NCBI GenBank assembly: GCA_902363805.1
Contig: CABJBF010000001.1
Location: 1-64,000, forward strand
Direction of reading: 5' to 3'
DNA length: 64,000 nt
Source of the DNA: Eubacteriaceae bacterium
GTDB lineage: Bacteria > Bacillota > Clostridia > Lachnospirales > Lachnospiraceae
The notes below the pieces were generated by a model. The model was not told the origin of the DNA. It did not search any database and was given only the letters and a program-made list of their open reading frames with translations. The translations under genes and the position numbers were made by a program. This document shows, in pieces, positions 38,579-46,711 of this stretch (its first letter is position 1; each line of letters starts with the position of its first letter).

Positions 38579-39217
38579 ATGCGATTAAGAAATGTACCGG
38601 GTTCACGAGAAGCAATTGCAGAAAGTGAATATGCAATTAATGAACCAGAATTAAATAAAGGAAAATGGAAAGAAATTTTTGGAAATGATAATCCTATAAG
38701 AATTGAAATAGGAATGGGAAAAGGTAAATTCATTACAACATTAGCACAGCAGAATCCAGATATTAATTACATTGGAATAGAAAAGTTTTCAAGTGTTTTA
38801 ATTCGTGCAATAGAAAAAATGGAAGAATTAGAACTTACAAATTTAAAATTTATAAGAATGGATGCTGAAAAAATCGAAGACATATTTAATAAGGAAGAAA
38901 TTGATAAAATTTACTTGAATTTTTCCGATCCATGGCCAAAAGACAGACATGCAAAAAGAAGACTTACATCAAAAGAATTTTTCAAAAGATATGACAATAT
39001 ATTAAAAAAAGATGGAGTAGTTGAATTTAAGACAGATAATAATGATTTGTTTGATTTTTCATTGGAACAGATTCCTGAAGCAGGATGGAATATAGTGGAA
39101 TATACAAGAGATTTACACAACAATGAAAAAATGAATGAAGGAAATATTATGACCGAGTATGAAGAAAGATTTTCAAAAATGGGTAATAATATTAATAAAT
39201 TAATTGCAAACAGATAA
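38579..39217 (+). CDS. trmB: tRNA (guanine-N7)-methyltransferase TrmB
   Basis: It makes m7G46 in tRNA using SAM. The 212-aa product has the SAM motif RIEIGMGKGKFITTLA (about 42-57), IGIEKFSSV, and the family catalytic block LNFSDPWPKDRHAKRRLTSKEF (about 115-136). GGAGG SD before ATG. It stands alone with its own terminator at 39226-39298. Confidence 0.96.
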   Translation: MRLRNVPGSREAIAESEYAINEPELNKGKWKEIFGNDNPIRIEIGMGKGKFITTLAQQNPDINYIGIEKFSSVLIRAIEKMEELELTNLKFIRMDAEKIEDIFNKEEIDKIYLNFSDPWPKDRHAKRRLTSKEFFKRYDNILKKDGVVEFKTDNNDLFDFSLEQIPEAGWNIVEYTRDLHNNEKMNEGNIMTEYEERFSKMGNNINKLIANR

Positions 39218-39225
39218 TAAAAATA

Positions 39226-39298
39226 AAAAGCTGAGCGTCAATAATGTATTTAATAAAATTAGATTATGTATAAATACATTATAAAATGCTTAGCTTTT
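39226..39298. terminator. large nested hairpin after trmB
   Basis: AAAAGCTGAGC (39226-39236) pairs with GCTTAGCTTTT (39288-39298). Nested inside, ATAATGTATTTA (39241-39252) pairs with TAAATACATTAT (39270-39281). It separates convergent trmB and the transporter gene and can act in both directions. Confidence 0.8.
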
Positions 39299-39344
39299 TA
39301 AATTAGTTTGCTAAAGATTTAATATTTAAAAAGTTATTAAATGC

Positions 39345-40592
39345 TTAATTTTTTACCTTCATAAAGTCCGAAATAATTTTTAAATAATCAGTAAAACTCT
39401 TTGAATTAGATTCATGCTTTATTTTAGGAAGATTAACATTTTGCTTTTCTAAGTTGTGCTCAACAATATCATCAAGAATGCTTGAAATAACAGCAACACA
39501 AGGAACGCCTAAAAACATTCCGACAATTCCACCAATCCATCCTCCGACTGTAATTGCAAAAATAATCCAAATAGGGCGAAGACCGGTTTTGTCACCCAAA
39601 ATCTTTGGACCAAGAATATTTCCATCAAACTGTTGTAAAATTATAACAAAAATTAAGAAAGCGAGTCCCTGCTTAGGTGACACTGATAAGGATATCACTA
39701 AAATGCTAGGTATAGCACCAATAAATGGACCAAAATATGGAATCATATTTGTAAGACCAACAAATATACTAACAATAACTGCATATGATGAACCAATATT
39801 AAACAACTTCATACCTAAAAGGCATATTATACCAATGATTAATGAATCAATAGTTTTACCAATAATAAATCCACTGAAAATATCATTTGCATGCTTAAAA
39901 GTGCTCCATACATAGATTGCACGTTCTTTTCTAAAAATTGAATAAACAATACGTTTAAAGCTTCTTGAAAGAATATCCTTATCAAGTAACATATAAATAG
40001 AAACAATAATTGCAACAATAAAATTTAATACCCATCTAACAATTGAAATGGAAGCATTGGCAATTGAAGGAGCTAAATTGGCAGCCCATGATTTAAATGT
40101 TTCTAAGTAGCTAGGCATGGCATCCTGAATTGCAGCTTGAACATATTCGACAGTTGAGTTAGGATATTTCGAACTTATTTCTTCTATATAATTAATAAAA
40201 TTCTGATATATTGTAGAAATATTTCCAGCAATATCAGAAATACTTTGTATAAATGAAGGTATAATAAAGAATAGTGCTAAAATCAACATACCAAAAACAA
40301 TAACGTATGAGGATATTAAAGCAACCATTTTACGTACCTTAACATTAGATATATGAATTGTGTTTGTAAAAAAACGATTCTCCAACTTAGATGAAAGGTT
40401 ACCCATTATGTATGCAATAAAGAAACCAAGTAAAAATGGAGAAAGGCTGGATAAAAGACCCAAAAGAAGACTTTTGGTTTCTGACCAGTTCCAAATACAT
40501 CTTATAAAAAAGACTGCTACAACTGTAGTAATAAGAGCGTAGATGCATATGGTAAATAATTTTTTGTCGGGTTGAAATTTATTTTGATTCAT
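39345..40592 (-). CDS. AI-2E/PerM family membrane protein
   Basis: The 415-aa integral membrane protein has about eight predicted segments and the family's central extracellular/helical region. Typical blocks are GLTNMIPYFGPFIGAIPSILVISL and the C-terminal GGWIGGIVGMFLGVPCVAVI. Members export small molecules or act as ion antiporters; the substrate here cannot be told, and YtvI-like sporulation proteins belong to the same family. AGGAGG SD. The short soluble tail after residue 385 is lysine-rich. Confidence 0.88.
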   Translation of the reverse strand: MNQNKFQPDKKLFTICIYALITTVVAVFFIRCIWNWSETKSLLLGLLSSLSPFLLGFFIAYIMGNLSSKLENRFFTNTIHISNVKVRKMVALISSYVIVFGMLILALFFIIPSFIQSISDIAGNISTIYQNFINYIEEISSKYPNSTVEYVQAAIQDAMPSYLETFKSWAANLAPSIANASISIVRWVLNFIVAIIVSIYMLLDKDILSRSFKRIVYSIFRKERAIYVWSTFKHANDIFSGFIIGKTIDSLIIGIICLLGMKLFNIGSSYAVIVSIFVGLTNMIPYFGPFIGAIPSILVISLSVSPKQGLAFLIFVIILQQFDGNILGPKILGDKTGLRPIWIIFAITVGGWIGGIVGMFLGVPCVAVISSILDDIVEHNLEKQNVNLPKIKHESNSKSFTDYLKIISDFMKVKN

Positions 40593-40925
40593 AGGAAAAC
40601 CTCCTTATATAATACGTAATGCATATCTTTTAGTCAGCGGCTGATTATTGAAAACATTTAGTAAATAAATCATATTAACGCTGTTTTTCTTTATAAACTA
40701 TAAAATATTAATTGAAGTATAACAGTAACAAATAATCAATACAAGAACATAATGGTTAATTATAAAAGTTAATATAATATTATAAGGAAAGGTAAAGAAA
40801 AAATTGTTTAAAAATGACATAAAAATAATAGTGGTTAAAATTAGTCATATGACAATGAAGTAATGAGAGAAATTTAAATGTATAAAATAGCACAAAAAAA
40901 TAATATAAAAAAATAAAAAAAAGGG
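40593..40925. other. AT-rich gap, nothing recognised
   Basis: It lies between the transporter gene and the tRNA-Lys promoter. A small GC dyad (GTCAGC/GCTGAT, about 40633-40645) is the only structure; no ORF is supported. Confidence 0.4.
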
Positions 40926-40954
40926 TTGATTTTTGTATTATCTTGAATTATAAT
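40926..40954 (+). promoter_or_regulatory. tRNA-Lys promoter
   Basis: TTGATT (40926-40931), 17 nt, TATAAT (40949-40954), 23 nt before the tRNA. Confidence 0.8.
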
Positions 40955-40977
40955 ATCTTCGTTGTCAAAGTTACTAA

Positions 40978-41050
40978 GCGCGATTAGCTCAGTTGGAAGA
41001 GCACCTGACTCTTAATCAGGGTGTCCAGGGTTCGAGCCCCTGATCGCGCA
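40978..41050 (+). tRNA. tRNA-Lys (anticodon CUU)
   Basis: Acceptor GCGCGAT/ATCGCGC with A discriminator; D arm AGCTCAGTTGGAAGAGC; anticodon loop CTCTTAA gives CUU (reads AAG); T arm CCAGGGTTCGAGCCCCTG. CCA is not encoded. It is a monocistronic unit with its own promoter and terminator. Confidence 0.96.
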
Positions 41051-41059
41051 TTTGCGGGT

Positions 41060-41099
41060 ACCGTTTCTGTAGTGCAACTACGGGGATGGTGCTTTTTTT
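41060..41099 (+). terminator. terminator after tRNA-Lys
   Basis: ACCGTTTC (41060-41067) pairs with GGGATGGT (41083-41090) with G-U pairs, inner GTAGT/ACTAC, then GC and seven T. Confidence 0.88.
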
Positions 41100-41107
41100 G
41101 TGCGTAA

Positions 41108-41253
41108 GCAATGAGTCCACATACACCAAAAAAGGAACAGGTTCTAGAGAAAGCTTGCTTTCAGAAAGAACCTGTTCCTTTTTTGGTGATGCGGCGAATG
41201 CCGCATCAGTGAGATGTAGCGAAGCGAAATCGAACTGTATGTGGACTTATTGC
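41108..41253. repeat. structured repeat element, copy A (closed outer stem, terminator hairpin, GC hairpin, conserved core)
   Basis: The outer arms GCAATGAGTCCACATAC (41108-41124) and GTATGTGGACTTATTGC (41237-41253) pair with a single G-U. They enclose a perfect 20-bp hairpin (41125-41144 / 41168-41187), a GATGCGGC-GAAT-GCCGCATC hairpin (41188-41207) and a 29-nt core (41208-41236, beginning AGTGAGATGTAGCG and ending AATCGAACT). The same order recurs at 62717-62855 with different arms and hairpins but nearly the same core. An ORF through this region is rejected as an artefact of the repeats. Confidence 0.75.
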
Positions 41254-41267
41254 GTTAGAAAAGAAAC

Positions 41268-41352
41268 GAATGCCGCATCAGTGAGATGTAGCGAAGCGGA
41301 ATCGAACTGTATGTGAACTCATTGCGTTAGAAAGAAGCGAATGCCGCATCAG
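41268..41352. repeat. 72-bp tandem duplication of the core unit, plus partial third copy
   Basis: The half hairpin GAATGCCGCATC, the 29-nt core (41280-41308), the right arm GTATGTGAACTCATTGC (41309-41325) and GTTAGAAA repeat 72 nt after the first copy. A third half hairpin (GAATGCCGCATCAG) ends at 41352, touching the kinase pseudogene. The right arm of this second copy restores the C that would pair perfectly with the left arm. Confidence 0.75.
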
Positions 41353-41589
41353 ATTCTCCTATACTTAGCAAGAATACCCAGCGATTTATTGATATCAATC
41401 GGTTTAGACATATAATCATTCATTCTGACATCAATACTTCCATTCATTAGATTAACTAATTCCTTACCAATAGAAAGTCCTAATCCGTATCCGTATTTAA
41501 TAAATCAGTGTAATACACAGAAGTATAGTCTCTGCAAAGAACTTCTAAAAATTGACATTCCTGTTCTAGAGCAGAGATACTTTAATTTA
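41349..41589 (-). pseudogene. remnant of a hybrid sensor histidine kinase
   Basis: Read on the minus strand, one segment (to 41492) translates to GYGLGLSIGKELVNLMNGSI, the G2 box of a histidine-kinase ATPase domain. It runs straight into MNDYMSKPIDINKSL, the end of a receiver domain, and stops at 41349-41351. Upstream in another frame is EQECQFLEVLCRDYTSVYYTDL, like the PAS-type start of such kinases. The two parts meet at an ACGGATACGGAT direct repeat (about 41484-41498), consistent with deletion between short repeats. Most of the gene is gone. Confidence 0.7.
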
Positions 41590-41840
41590 AGGTAGTTTGT
41601 AAGTTTTTTTCTGCCATAAGGGTAAAAATCACTTCCTAAAACACTATTTTTATACGTTTCATAAATTTATATGTATATTAAAATATATAATATTTAAATA
41701 AATTTATATGATAATACTGCAAAAATGTCATGTCAATTAAGTTATGGGAGGGTTTAAATAAAAAAATAACTTCAAAATGTACAATTGAAGTTGAATTTGT
41801 TATAATAAAAAATTGAGTAAAATAATTGGAGGATAAAATT
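41590..41840. other. AT-rich gap upstream of thrH
   Basis: There is no ORF. A TATAAT at 41801-41806 lies 34 nt before the thrH start and is probably its -10, but no good -35 is visible. Confidence 0.4.
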
Positions 41841-42446
41841 ATGGATATGAACATTGTTTGTTTGGATTTAGAGGGAGTTTTAGTTCCTGAAATATGGATT
41901 GCATTTGCAGAGGAGACAGGAATTCCTGAACTTAAGAGAACAACAAGAGATGAGCCTGATTACGATAAGCTTATGAAATATAGAATTAACATTCTTAAAG
42001 AACATGGATTAGGTCTTAAAGAAATACAGGATACAATTGCAAAGATTGATCCTATGCCAGGTGCTAAGGAATTTTTAGATGAACTTAGAGCAATGACTCA
42101 GGTAATTATTATAAGTGATACATTTACACAGTTTGCAGGTCCATTAATGAAAAAATTAGGATATCCTACAATTTTCTGTAATTCATTAGAAGTTGCTGAA
42201 GATGGTGAAATCACAGGATTTAAGATGAGAATTGAAAATTCAAAACTTACAACAGTTAAAGCGTTACAGTCAATCGGATATCAGACAATTGCCAGTGGTG
42301 ACAGTCACAACGACCTTGGAATGATTAAAGCAAGTAAAGCAGGATTCTTATTTAGAAGTACAGAGGAAATAAAGAAAGAATATCCTGAACTTCCTGCATT
42401 TGAAACATATGATGAATTAATGGATGCAATTAAGAAGGCATTATAG
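41841..42446 (+). CDS. thrH: phosphoserine phosphatase / homoserine phosphotransferase ThrH
   Basis: This is a HAD-superfamily enzyme. The 201-aa product begins MDMNIVCLDLEGVLVPEIW, where the first HAD motif is DLEG as in ThrH rather than DxD. ISDTF is motif 2, and SGDSHNDLGM is the metal-binding motif 4. ThrH can dephosphorylate phosphoserine and pass phosphate to homoserine. The start is ATG 41841 with GGAGG 8 nt upstream; a TTG at 41826 in frame lies before that SD. A strong terminator follows. Confidence 0.92.
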   Translation: MDMNIVCLDLEGVLVPEIWIAFAEETGIPELKRTTRDEPDYDKLMKYRINILKEHGLGLKEIQDTIAKIDPMPGAKEFLDELRAMTQVIIISDTFTQFAGPLMKKLGYPTIFCNSLEVAEDGEITGFKMRIENSKLTTVKALQSIGYQTIASGDSHNDLGMIKASKAGFLFRSTEEIKKEYPELPAFETYDELMDAIKKAL

Positions 42447-42490
42447 ACAAACAAAAACCACATCAATTTGATGTGGTTTTTGTTTGTCTA
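42444..42490. terminator. long bidirectional terminator after thrH
   Basis: The two arms AGACAAACAAAAACCACATC and GATGTGGTTTTTGTTTGTCT pair around a short AATTT loop. It also serves the convergent gene ending at 42499. Confidence 0.93.
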
Positions 42491-42498
42491 TATAATAT

Positions 42499-43227
42499 TT
42501 AGTTAAAAGATTTATAGTAAATTGAAATTCCTGAGTCCTGATACAAAAATGAAATTAATACATCTTTAGTTCTCCACCAGGATTCTTTGTATCCATTTGA
42601 ATATTCTCTGCTGTAAGTAGCAGGACCAAATTGGGAAGAAGCATCAGCGATAATTGAATCATAAGCTGAAGCATCTAACTTTCCATATTGCCAGCGAACT
42701 TCTATAAGTTTGTTATCTTTAAATACATAAACTAAAGATGCGGAAGCGTCGGAAACATTAACTACAGTTCCGAATGCTGTAGGGTCATTTTTACCATTAA
42801 ATGAATATGTAAGATAAGTATATCCATCAGCTGATGATGAATCATCTGGATTATCTAAAGTATCATCGGACTTACTCTCTAATGCTTTGATTTCATCCAT
42901 GGATGATGCAAAACTAATGTTTCTAAAATTAATTTCTGAATCCGCAATTTCTGTCTGGTCACCGCTTTCATTCTGAACAACAACAGGTGGAACAGTAGTG
43001 CCGGAGTAACTTGAACTTGCAGCGATTGTTCCTGAAGTTGATGATGACTCGTTTTTATTTCGGGAACATTGAACAACAAAGAAAATTAAAACTATAGCTA
43101 AAAGTGCAATAGTAATAATTTCAACAATATGCTTGTTAGAAGAAGTGTTATTGTTAGAATTGTTTGTTGAAATATCGTCAGATGAAACATCTGAATATTT
43201 ATTATCGTTGTTATTATTATCGGACAT
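42499..43227 (-). CDS. membrane-anchored protein with extracellular domain, unknown function
   Basis: The 242-aa product is not recognised. It has an Asn/Ser/Asp-rich cytoplasmic head (1-33), one membrane segment (about 36-54, IITIALLAIVLIFFVVQC), a Ser/Thr linker (58-85), and a globular outer domain (about 95-242) with aromatic beta-strand-like segments (DGYTYLTYSFNG, SLVYVFKDNKLIEVRWQYG, ESWWRTKDVLISFLYQD). AGGAGG SD before ATG. It is a single gene between thrH and the ATP-grasp unit, which it faces away from. Confidence 0.7.
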   Translation of the reverse strand: MSDNNNNDNKYSDVSSDDISTNNSNNNTSSNKHIVEIITIALLAIVLIFFVVQCSRNKNESSSTSGTIAASSSYSGTTVPPVVVQNESGDQTEIADSEINFRNISFASSMDEIKALESKSDDTLDNPDDSSSADGYTYLTYSFNGKNDPTAFGTVVNVSDASASLVYVFKDNKLIEVRWQYGKLDASAYDSIIADASSQFGPATYSREYSNGYKESWWRTKDVLISFLYQDSGISIYYKSFN

Positions 43228-43409
43228 AAAACCCTCCTCAAGTAAAAAAATCTATTTTAATAATAGTAAATAAATTAAAAAATCACAATAGAAAATTAAT
43301 ATCTCACATGATTATTTACAAAAATATACATAAAATCGCTTAATAAAAGAAAAATATTAATAAATATCAATAAAAACATTGAAAATATACTTTATATATT
43401 TTAGAAATT

Positions 43410-43418
43410 TGATATAAT
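43410..43418 (+). promoter_or_regulatory. extended -10 promoter of the ATP-grasp unit
   Basis: TGATATAAT (43410-43418) is an extended -10; the -35 is poor. Transcription would start near 43425, giving an untranslated leader of about 180 nt. Confidence 0.6.
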
Positions 43419-43426
43419 TTAACACG

Positions 43427-43553
43427 TAGTACCTAATACTTGATTTTACGAAGAATCGTAAAATAGAACCACTCCTAGGGTTCATAAGTATACTAACATA
43501 TTTTTCAGTCCGGAACGGTTAAGGCAAGGGGGCCCTAACCGTTCTTTACGTTT
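43427..43553 (+). ncRNA. candidate structured leader RNA (three-way junction plus terminator-like hairpin)
   Basis: P1 pairs TAGT (43427-43430) with ACTA (43492-43495) and ATACTT (43436-43441) with AAGTAT (43486-43491). It encloses P2, ATTTTACG (43443-43450) / CGTAAAAT (43457-43464), and P3, GAACC (43466-43470) / GGTTC (43479-43483), with joints of only one or two bases. After a spacer, GAACGGTTA (43513-43521) pairs with TAACCGTTC (43536-43544), followed by TTTACGTTT. The layout is that of a riboswitch, but no known class was recognised. Confidence 0.55.
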
Positions 43554-43606
43554 ATAAGAAAAAAGACATAATAGTACAAAATTATAATTAAGAGGTGGTG
43601 GACAAA

Positions 43607-44485
43607 ATGAAGGGATGGCTTGTAGTTAACGGATATTTAAATAGTGATAAATTTAATGAAATATACCAATGGCTTGTAATTGCAGCAAAAAAAAAGAATT
43701 GTGAATTGAAAATAATGACTAATGACAGGTTGCTATCAATTCTTGGAATAGAAAGTGGGAAAGTAGATTGGAATAACAAGCCGGATTTTGTAATATTTTG
43801 GGATAAGGATTACAAATTAGCAAGATTATTGGAAAAAACAGGATTAAAAGTATTCAATAATGCAAGGGCAATTGAGGTTTGCGACGATAAAGCATTAACA
43901 TTTATTGCTTTAAAAAATGAAGAGATAAAGATGCCAAAAACATTCATGTCACCAATGACATTTGAAAAAGAATATTCAGATTATGCATTTTTAATGCAGG
44001 TTGAAGGAAGCCTAGGATTTCCGTTTATAATAAAAGCAAATAAAGGCTCGTTTGGAGCGCAGGTGTATAAAGTTAACAATCATCAGGAAGCCATAGATAC
44101 AATTAAAAAAATAGATGGAAATGAATTCATAATGCAGGAATTTGTAAAAAGTTCAGTAGGTAAGGATTTGAGATTAAATGTAGTTGGAAATAAAGTAGTC
44201 GCGACAATGAAGCGTTTAAACGAGGATGACTTTAGAGCGAATATAACCAATGGTGGAAAAATGGAACAGTATAATCCAACACAAAAACAACAGGATATGG
44301 CATTAAACGTGTGCAGGACACTGGGATTAGATTTTGCAGGAGTTGATTTGATGTTTGGAGAAAATGATGAACCGATTTTTTGCGAAGTGAATTCCAATGC
44401 ACACTTTAAGAATATATGTGATTGCACAGGCATAAATGTTGCTGATGCAATTATTGAATATGTTATAGATAAGTGCAAATTATAA
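43607..44485 (+). CDS. RimK-type ATP-grasp ligase-like protein, first of a tandem pair
   Basis: ATP-grasp enzymes join a carboxylate to an amine or thiol through an acyl-phosphate. In the 292-aa product the central domain FPFIIKANKGSFGAQVYKV (138-156) has the ATP-binding lysines. KDLRLNVVGNKVVATMKR follows, and the metal ligands are D247, E260 and N262 (AGVDLMF...FCEVNSNA), so it looks active. The start is ATG 43607, 8 nt after AGAGGTGG; GTG codons at 43595 are part of the SD. The substrate is unknown. It is followed after 28 nt by a paralogue. Confidence 0.8.
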   Translation: MKGWLVVNGYLNSDKFNEIYQWLVIAAKKKNCELKIMTNDRLLSILGIESGKVDWNNKPDFVIFWDKDYKLARLLEKTGLKVFNNARAIEVCDDKALTFIALKNEEIKMPKTFMSPMTFEKEYSDYAFLMQVEGSLGFPFIIKANKGSFGAQVYKVNNHQEAIDTIKKIDGNEFIMQEFVKSSVGKDLRLNVVGNKVVATMKRLNEDDFRANITNGGKMEQYNPTQKQQDMALNVCRTLGLDFAGVDLMFGENDEPIFCEVNSNAHFKNICDCTGINVADAIIEYVIDKCKL

Positions 44486-44513
44486 TACAAAGTCTGGTTT
44501 GGAGTTGTTAATT

Positions 44514-45362
44514 ATGACAGGTTACATGATTTATGAAAAAAACGATGCACAGAAAAATAAAATGTATGTTGAAATGCATAAAGAAGCTTTTGCAGATTTT
44601 GGTGTAGATATAAAACTAGTACTGACAGATAAAATTTATAAAGAACATAAAATGGAGTTAGGAAAACCTGATTTTGTAATAAACAGAAGCAGGGATTATA
44701 TAATTTCAAAAGAGTATGAAAAAATCGGAATCAGGGTATTCAATTCGTCTGAAGTAACAAGAATTGCAAACAATAAAGGCTTAACATATAAATTTCTAAA
44801 GGGAAAAGTACCATTTATGCCAACGGAATATGAAAAACTAATGTTAATAAGTGGTGTAAATGTTAATAACAATTTGATTTCATATCCTTATGTGTTAAAA
44901 AGTTGTAGTGGTCATGGTGGAAGTCAGGTATTTATGATTAATTCAAATGACGATGAAGAGATTGCAATTAAAAAAATTGAAAATGATAAATTTGTAAAAC
45001 AACAATGCTGTACAGATTTAGGAAAAGATGTAAGAGTATATATAATAGGGAATAAAGTGGTGGCAGCAGTTTTAAGAACCTCAGAAAAAAGCTTTAAAAG
45101 TAATTATAGCCTGGGCGGAAATGTTTCCTTATATGATTTAAATGAGACTGAAAGAAAATATGTAGACACAATTACACAAATGTTACCAATGGATTTTGCT
45201 GCAATAGATTTTATATTTAACAATGGGCAGGCTGCATTTAATGAAATAGAAGATGCAGCCGGCGCCAGAATGTTATATAGCATATCTGATATAGATATCG
45301 TAAAAATGCAGGTTGAATATATGATGAAAGAATTAAAGAAGTCATGCATTGCCAAAAATTAA
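44514..45362 (+). CDS. second ATP-grasp-like protein with altered metal site
   Basis: The 282-aa paralogue of the preceding gene shares YPYVLKSCSGHGGSQVFMI, KDVRVYIIGNKVVAAVLR and MDFAAIDFIF. The first metal ligands (D232, E244) are kept, but the usual Asn after Glu is Glu (NEIEDAAG, E246). It may act on another substrate or be a non-catalytic partner. The start is ATG 44514, 9 nt after GGAG; an upstream TTG in frame precedes that SD. Its stop shares TTAA with the stop of the convergent capA-like gene. Confidence 0.75.
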   Translation: MTGYMIYEKNDAQKNKMYVEMHKEAFADFGVDIKLVLTDKIYKEHKMELGKPDFVINRSRDYIISKEYEKIGIRVFNSSEVTRIANNKGLTYKFLKGKVPFMPTEYEKLMLISGVNVNNNLISYPYVLKSCSGHGGSQVFMINSNDDEEIAIKKIENDKFVKQQCCTDLGKDVRVYIIGNKVVAAVLRTSEKSFKSNYSLGGNVSLYDLNETERKYVDTITQMLPMDFAAIDFIFNNGQAAFNEIEDAAGARMLYSISDIDIVKMQVEYMMKELKKSCIAKN

Positions 45363-46468
45363 TATGGCAAATTAGCTTTTCCTTTCATAAATTTAATAAC
45401 TTTTTTCTTTTGTGCCTTATTAGTTATAATGTCAGGCTGCCAGTTATTTGTGTCGCCTGTGTATACATAACAGGGAATAATTTTACCGGACTGATTAGAT
45501 AAAACTCCATCGGTTATTGTAAGCTTATGTGTGTAAATAATTGTCCTGTTTTCAGGATGTCTGTTACCACCGAAAATAAAATTACCAAGAGAGTAAATAA
45601 TTGTAACTCCTTTATATTTTTCCATTGGCTGCAACACGTGAGGATGGTCGCCCATTATCAAATCAGCTCCGGCATTGATTAAATCGTGGCAGGCCTGTTT
45701 TTTCCATGATTCAGGTACATGTATAGCTTCTTCTCCTCCGTGAAAATATATAATCTGGTAATCAGAATTTTCTGATGCTTCTGTAAGCAGTTCTTTAATT
45801 GAATCTACAGCGTAAGAGTTGTACATAGATACACAAAGAATTGCAATATTAAATCCATTTTTTGAAAAATAAATATTAGAGCCTTCTTCGCCCCATTTTA
45901 CATTGGCTGCATCAAGTGCGGCCTTAGTATCAGAATGTCCCTGCTCGCCATAGTCATTAATGTGATTATTTGAAATCGAAACACCGTCAATTCCGCCGAC
46001 AGAAAGAATTGCGGCATTTTTTGCAGCAGATTTAAACCAAAAAGCTCTCATTCCGGGGTCAGCATATTGTCCCTTATCACGTACTTTTAAATTCTTGCTA
46101 TCTGAATAAACATTTTCGCAATCAGCCATTGTAAAATCGTCATTAAGGAAAATGTTACTGACTTTAGAAAGAAAATATTTAGGCTTCTTTTCATCAGCAA
46201 CGTCATTAAAACAATTTGCATAATATGTATTTTCATCTGTTGCGCAAAGACAATCTCCAATAAAACTTAAATCAATTGTAAAAGTATTGTTTGTTGTTGG
46301 CTCTTCAGTAGTAAATTCGGCTAAATTATTAGAAGGTTCATTGGAAACATCAGTGCTATAAGCAGGTTCTGTATGCTTAGGTTCCAGTAATTTTACAGTG
46401 CCAGATATTACTGCAACAATAATTAATATTGAAAGTGCACCACTTAAAATAAATTGCTTTTTATTCAT
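45359..46468 (-). CDS. CapA/PGA_cap family secreted metallophosphatase-like protein
   Basis: The 369-aa product has an N-terminal membrane anchor (about 5-25), a Thr/Glu/Asn-rich linker (about 30-62), then the PGA_cap domain. Family motifs are IDLSFIGDCL, the metal-binding SISNNHINDYG, YFHGGEE and MGDHPHVLQPME, then YSLGNFIFGG. CapA proteins act in poly-gamma-glutamate or other surface polymer systems. CGGAGG precedes ATG 46468. It overlaps the ATP-grasp gene by 4 nt in convergent orientation; a functional link is only suggestive. Confidence 0.85.
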   Translation of the reverse strand: MNKKQFILSGALSILIIVAVISGTVKLLEPKHTEPAYSTDVSNEPSNNLAEFTTEEPTTNNTFTIDLSFIGDCLCATDENTYYANCFNDVADEKKPKYFLSKVSNIFLNDDFTMADCENVYSDSKNLKVRDKGQYADPGMRAFWFKSAAKNAAILSVGGIDGVSISNNHINDYGEQGHSDTKAALDAANVKWGEEGSNIYFSKNGFNIAILCVSMYNSYAVDSIKELLTEASENSDYQIIYFHGGEEAIHVPESWKKQACHDLINAGADLIMGDHPHVLQPMEKYKGVTIIYSLGNFIFGGNRHPENRTIIYTHKLTITDGVLSNQSGKIIPCYVYTGDTNNWQPDIITNKAQKKKVIKFMKGKANLPY

Positions 46469-46711
46469 AAATCCTCCGTATTTATAGTGTAAAATAAAAT
46501 ATAACATATTAAAATCTTCTGATTTTGAACAAATGAAAACGATAGTATTATATTTTATTTTAAATTTTATGTTTACACGTTAAATATAAACGAATACATA
46601 TTATTTTACAACTTAACATTTCCTTAAGAAATATTCGTTTTAATGACAAAACATAGCCTGTGTGCTATAATCACGAATGATAAAAATCATTTCAAACGGA
46701 GGGATAACGAA

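Noticed and set aside
41086-41316. Open frame of 76 codons through the repeat region with internal peptide repeats
   Set aside because: It is made wholly of palindromes and a 72-nt duplication (a multiple of three, so the frame stays open). It starts inside a terminator and has no SD.
43466-43520. ykkC/guanidine-type riboswitch suggested by CTAGGGTTC and CAGTCCGG
   Set aside because: The remaining conserved ykkC segments and stem order are missing; left as an unassigned leader.
43228-43606. Precursor peptide for the ATP-grasp pair (graspetide)
   Set aside because: No small ORF with an SD was seen in the gap, and the leader is better explained as structured RNA.
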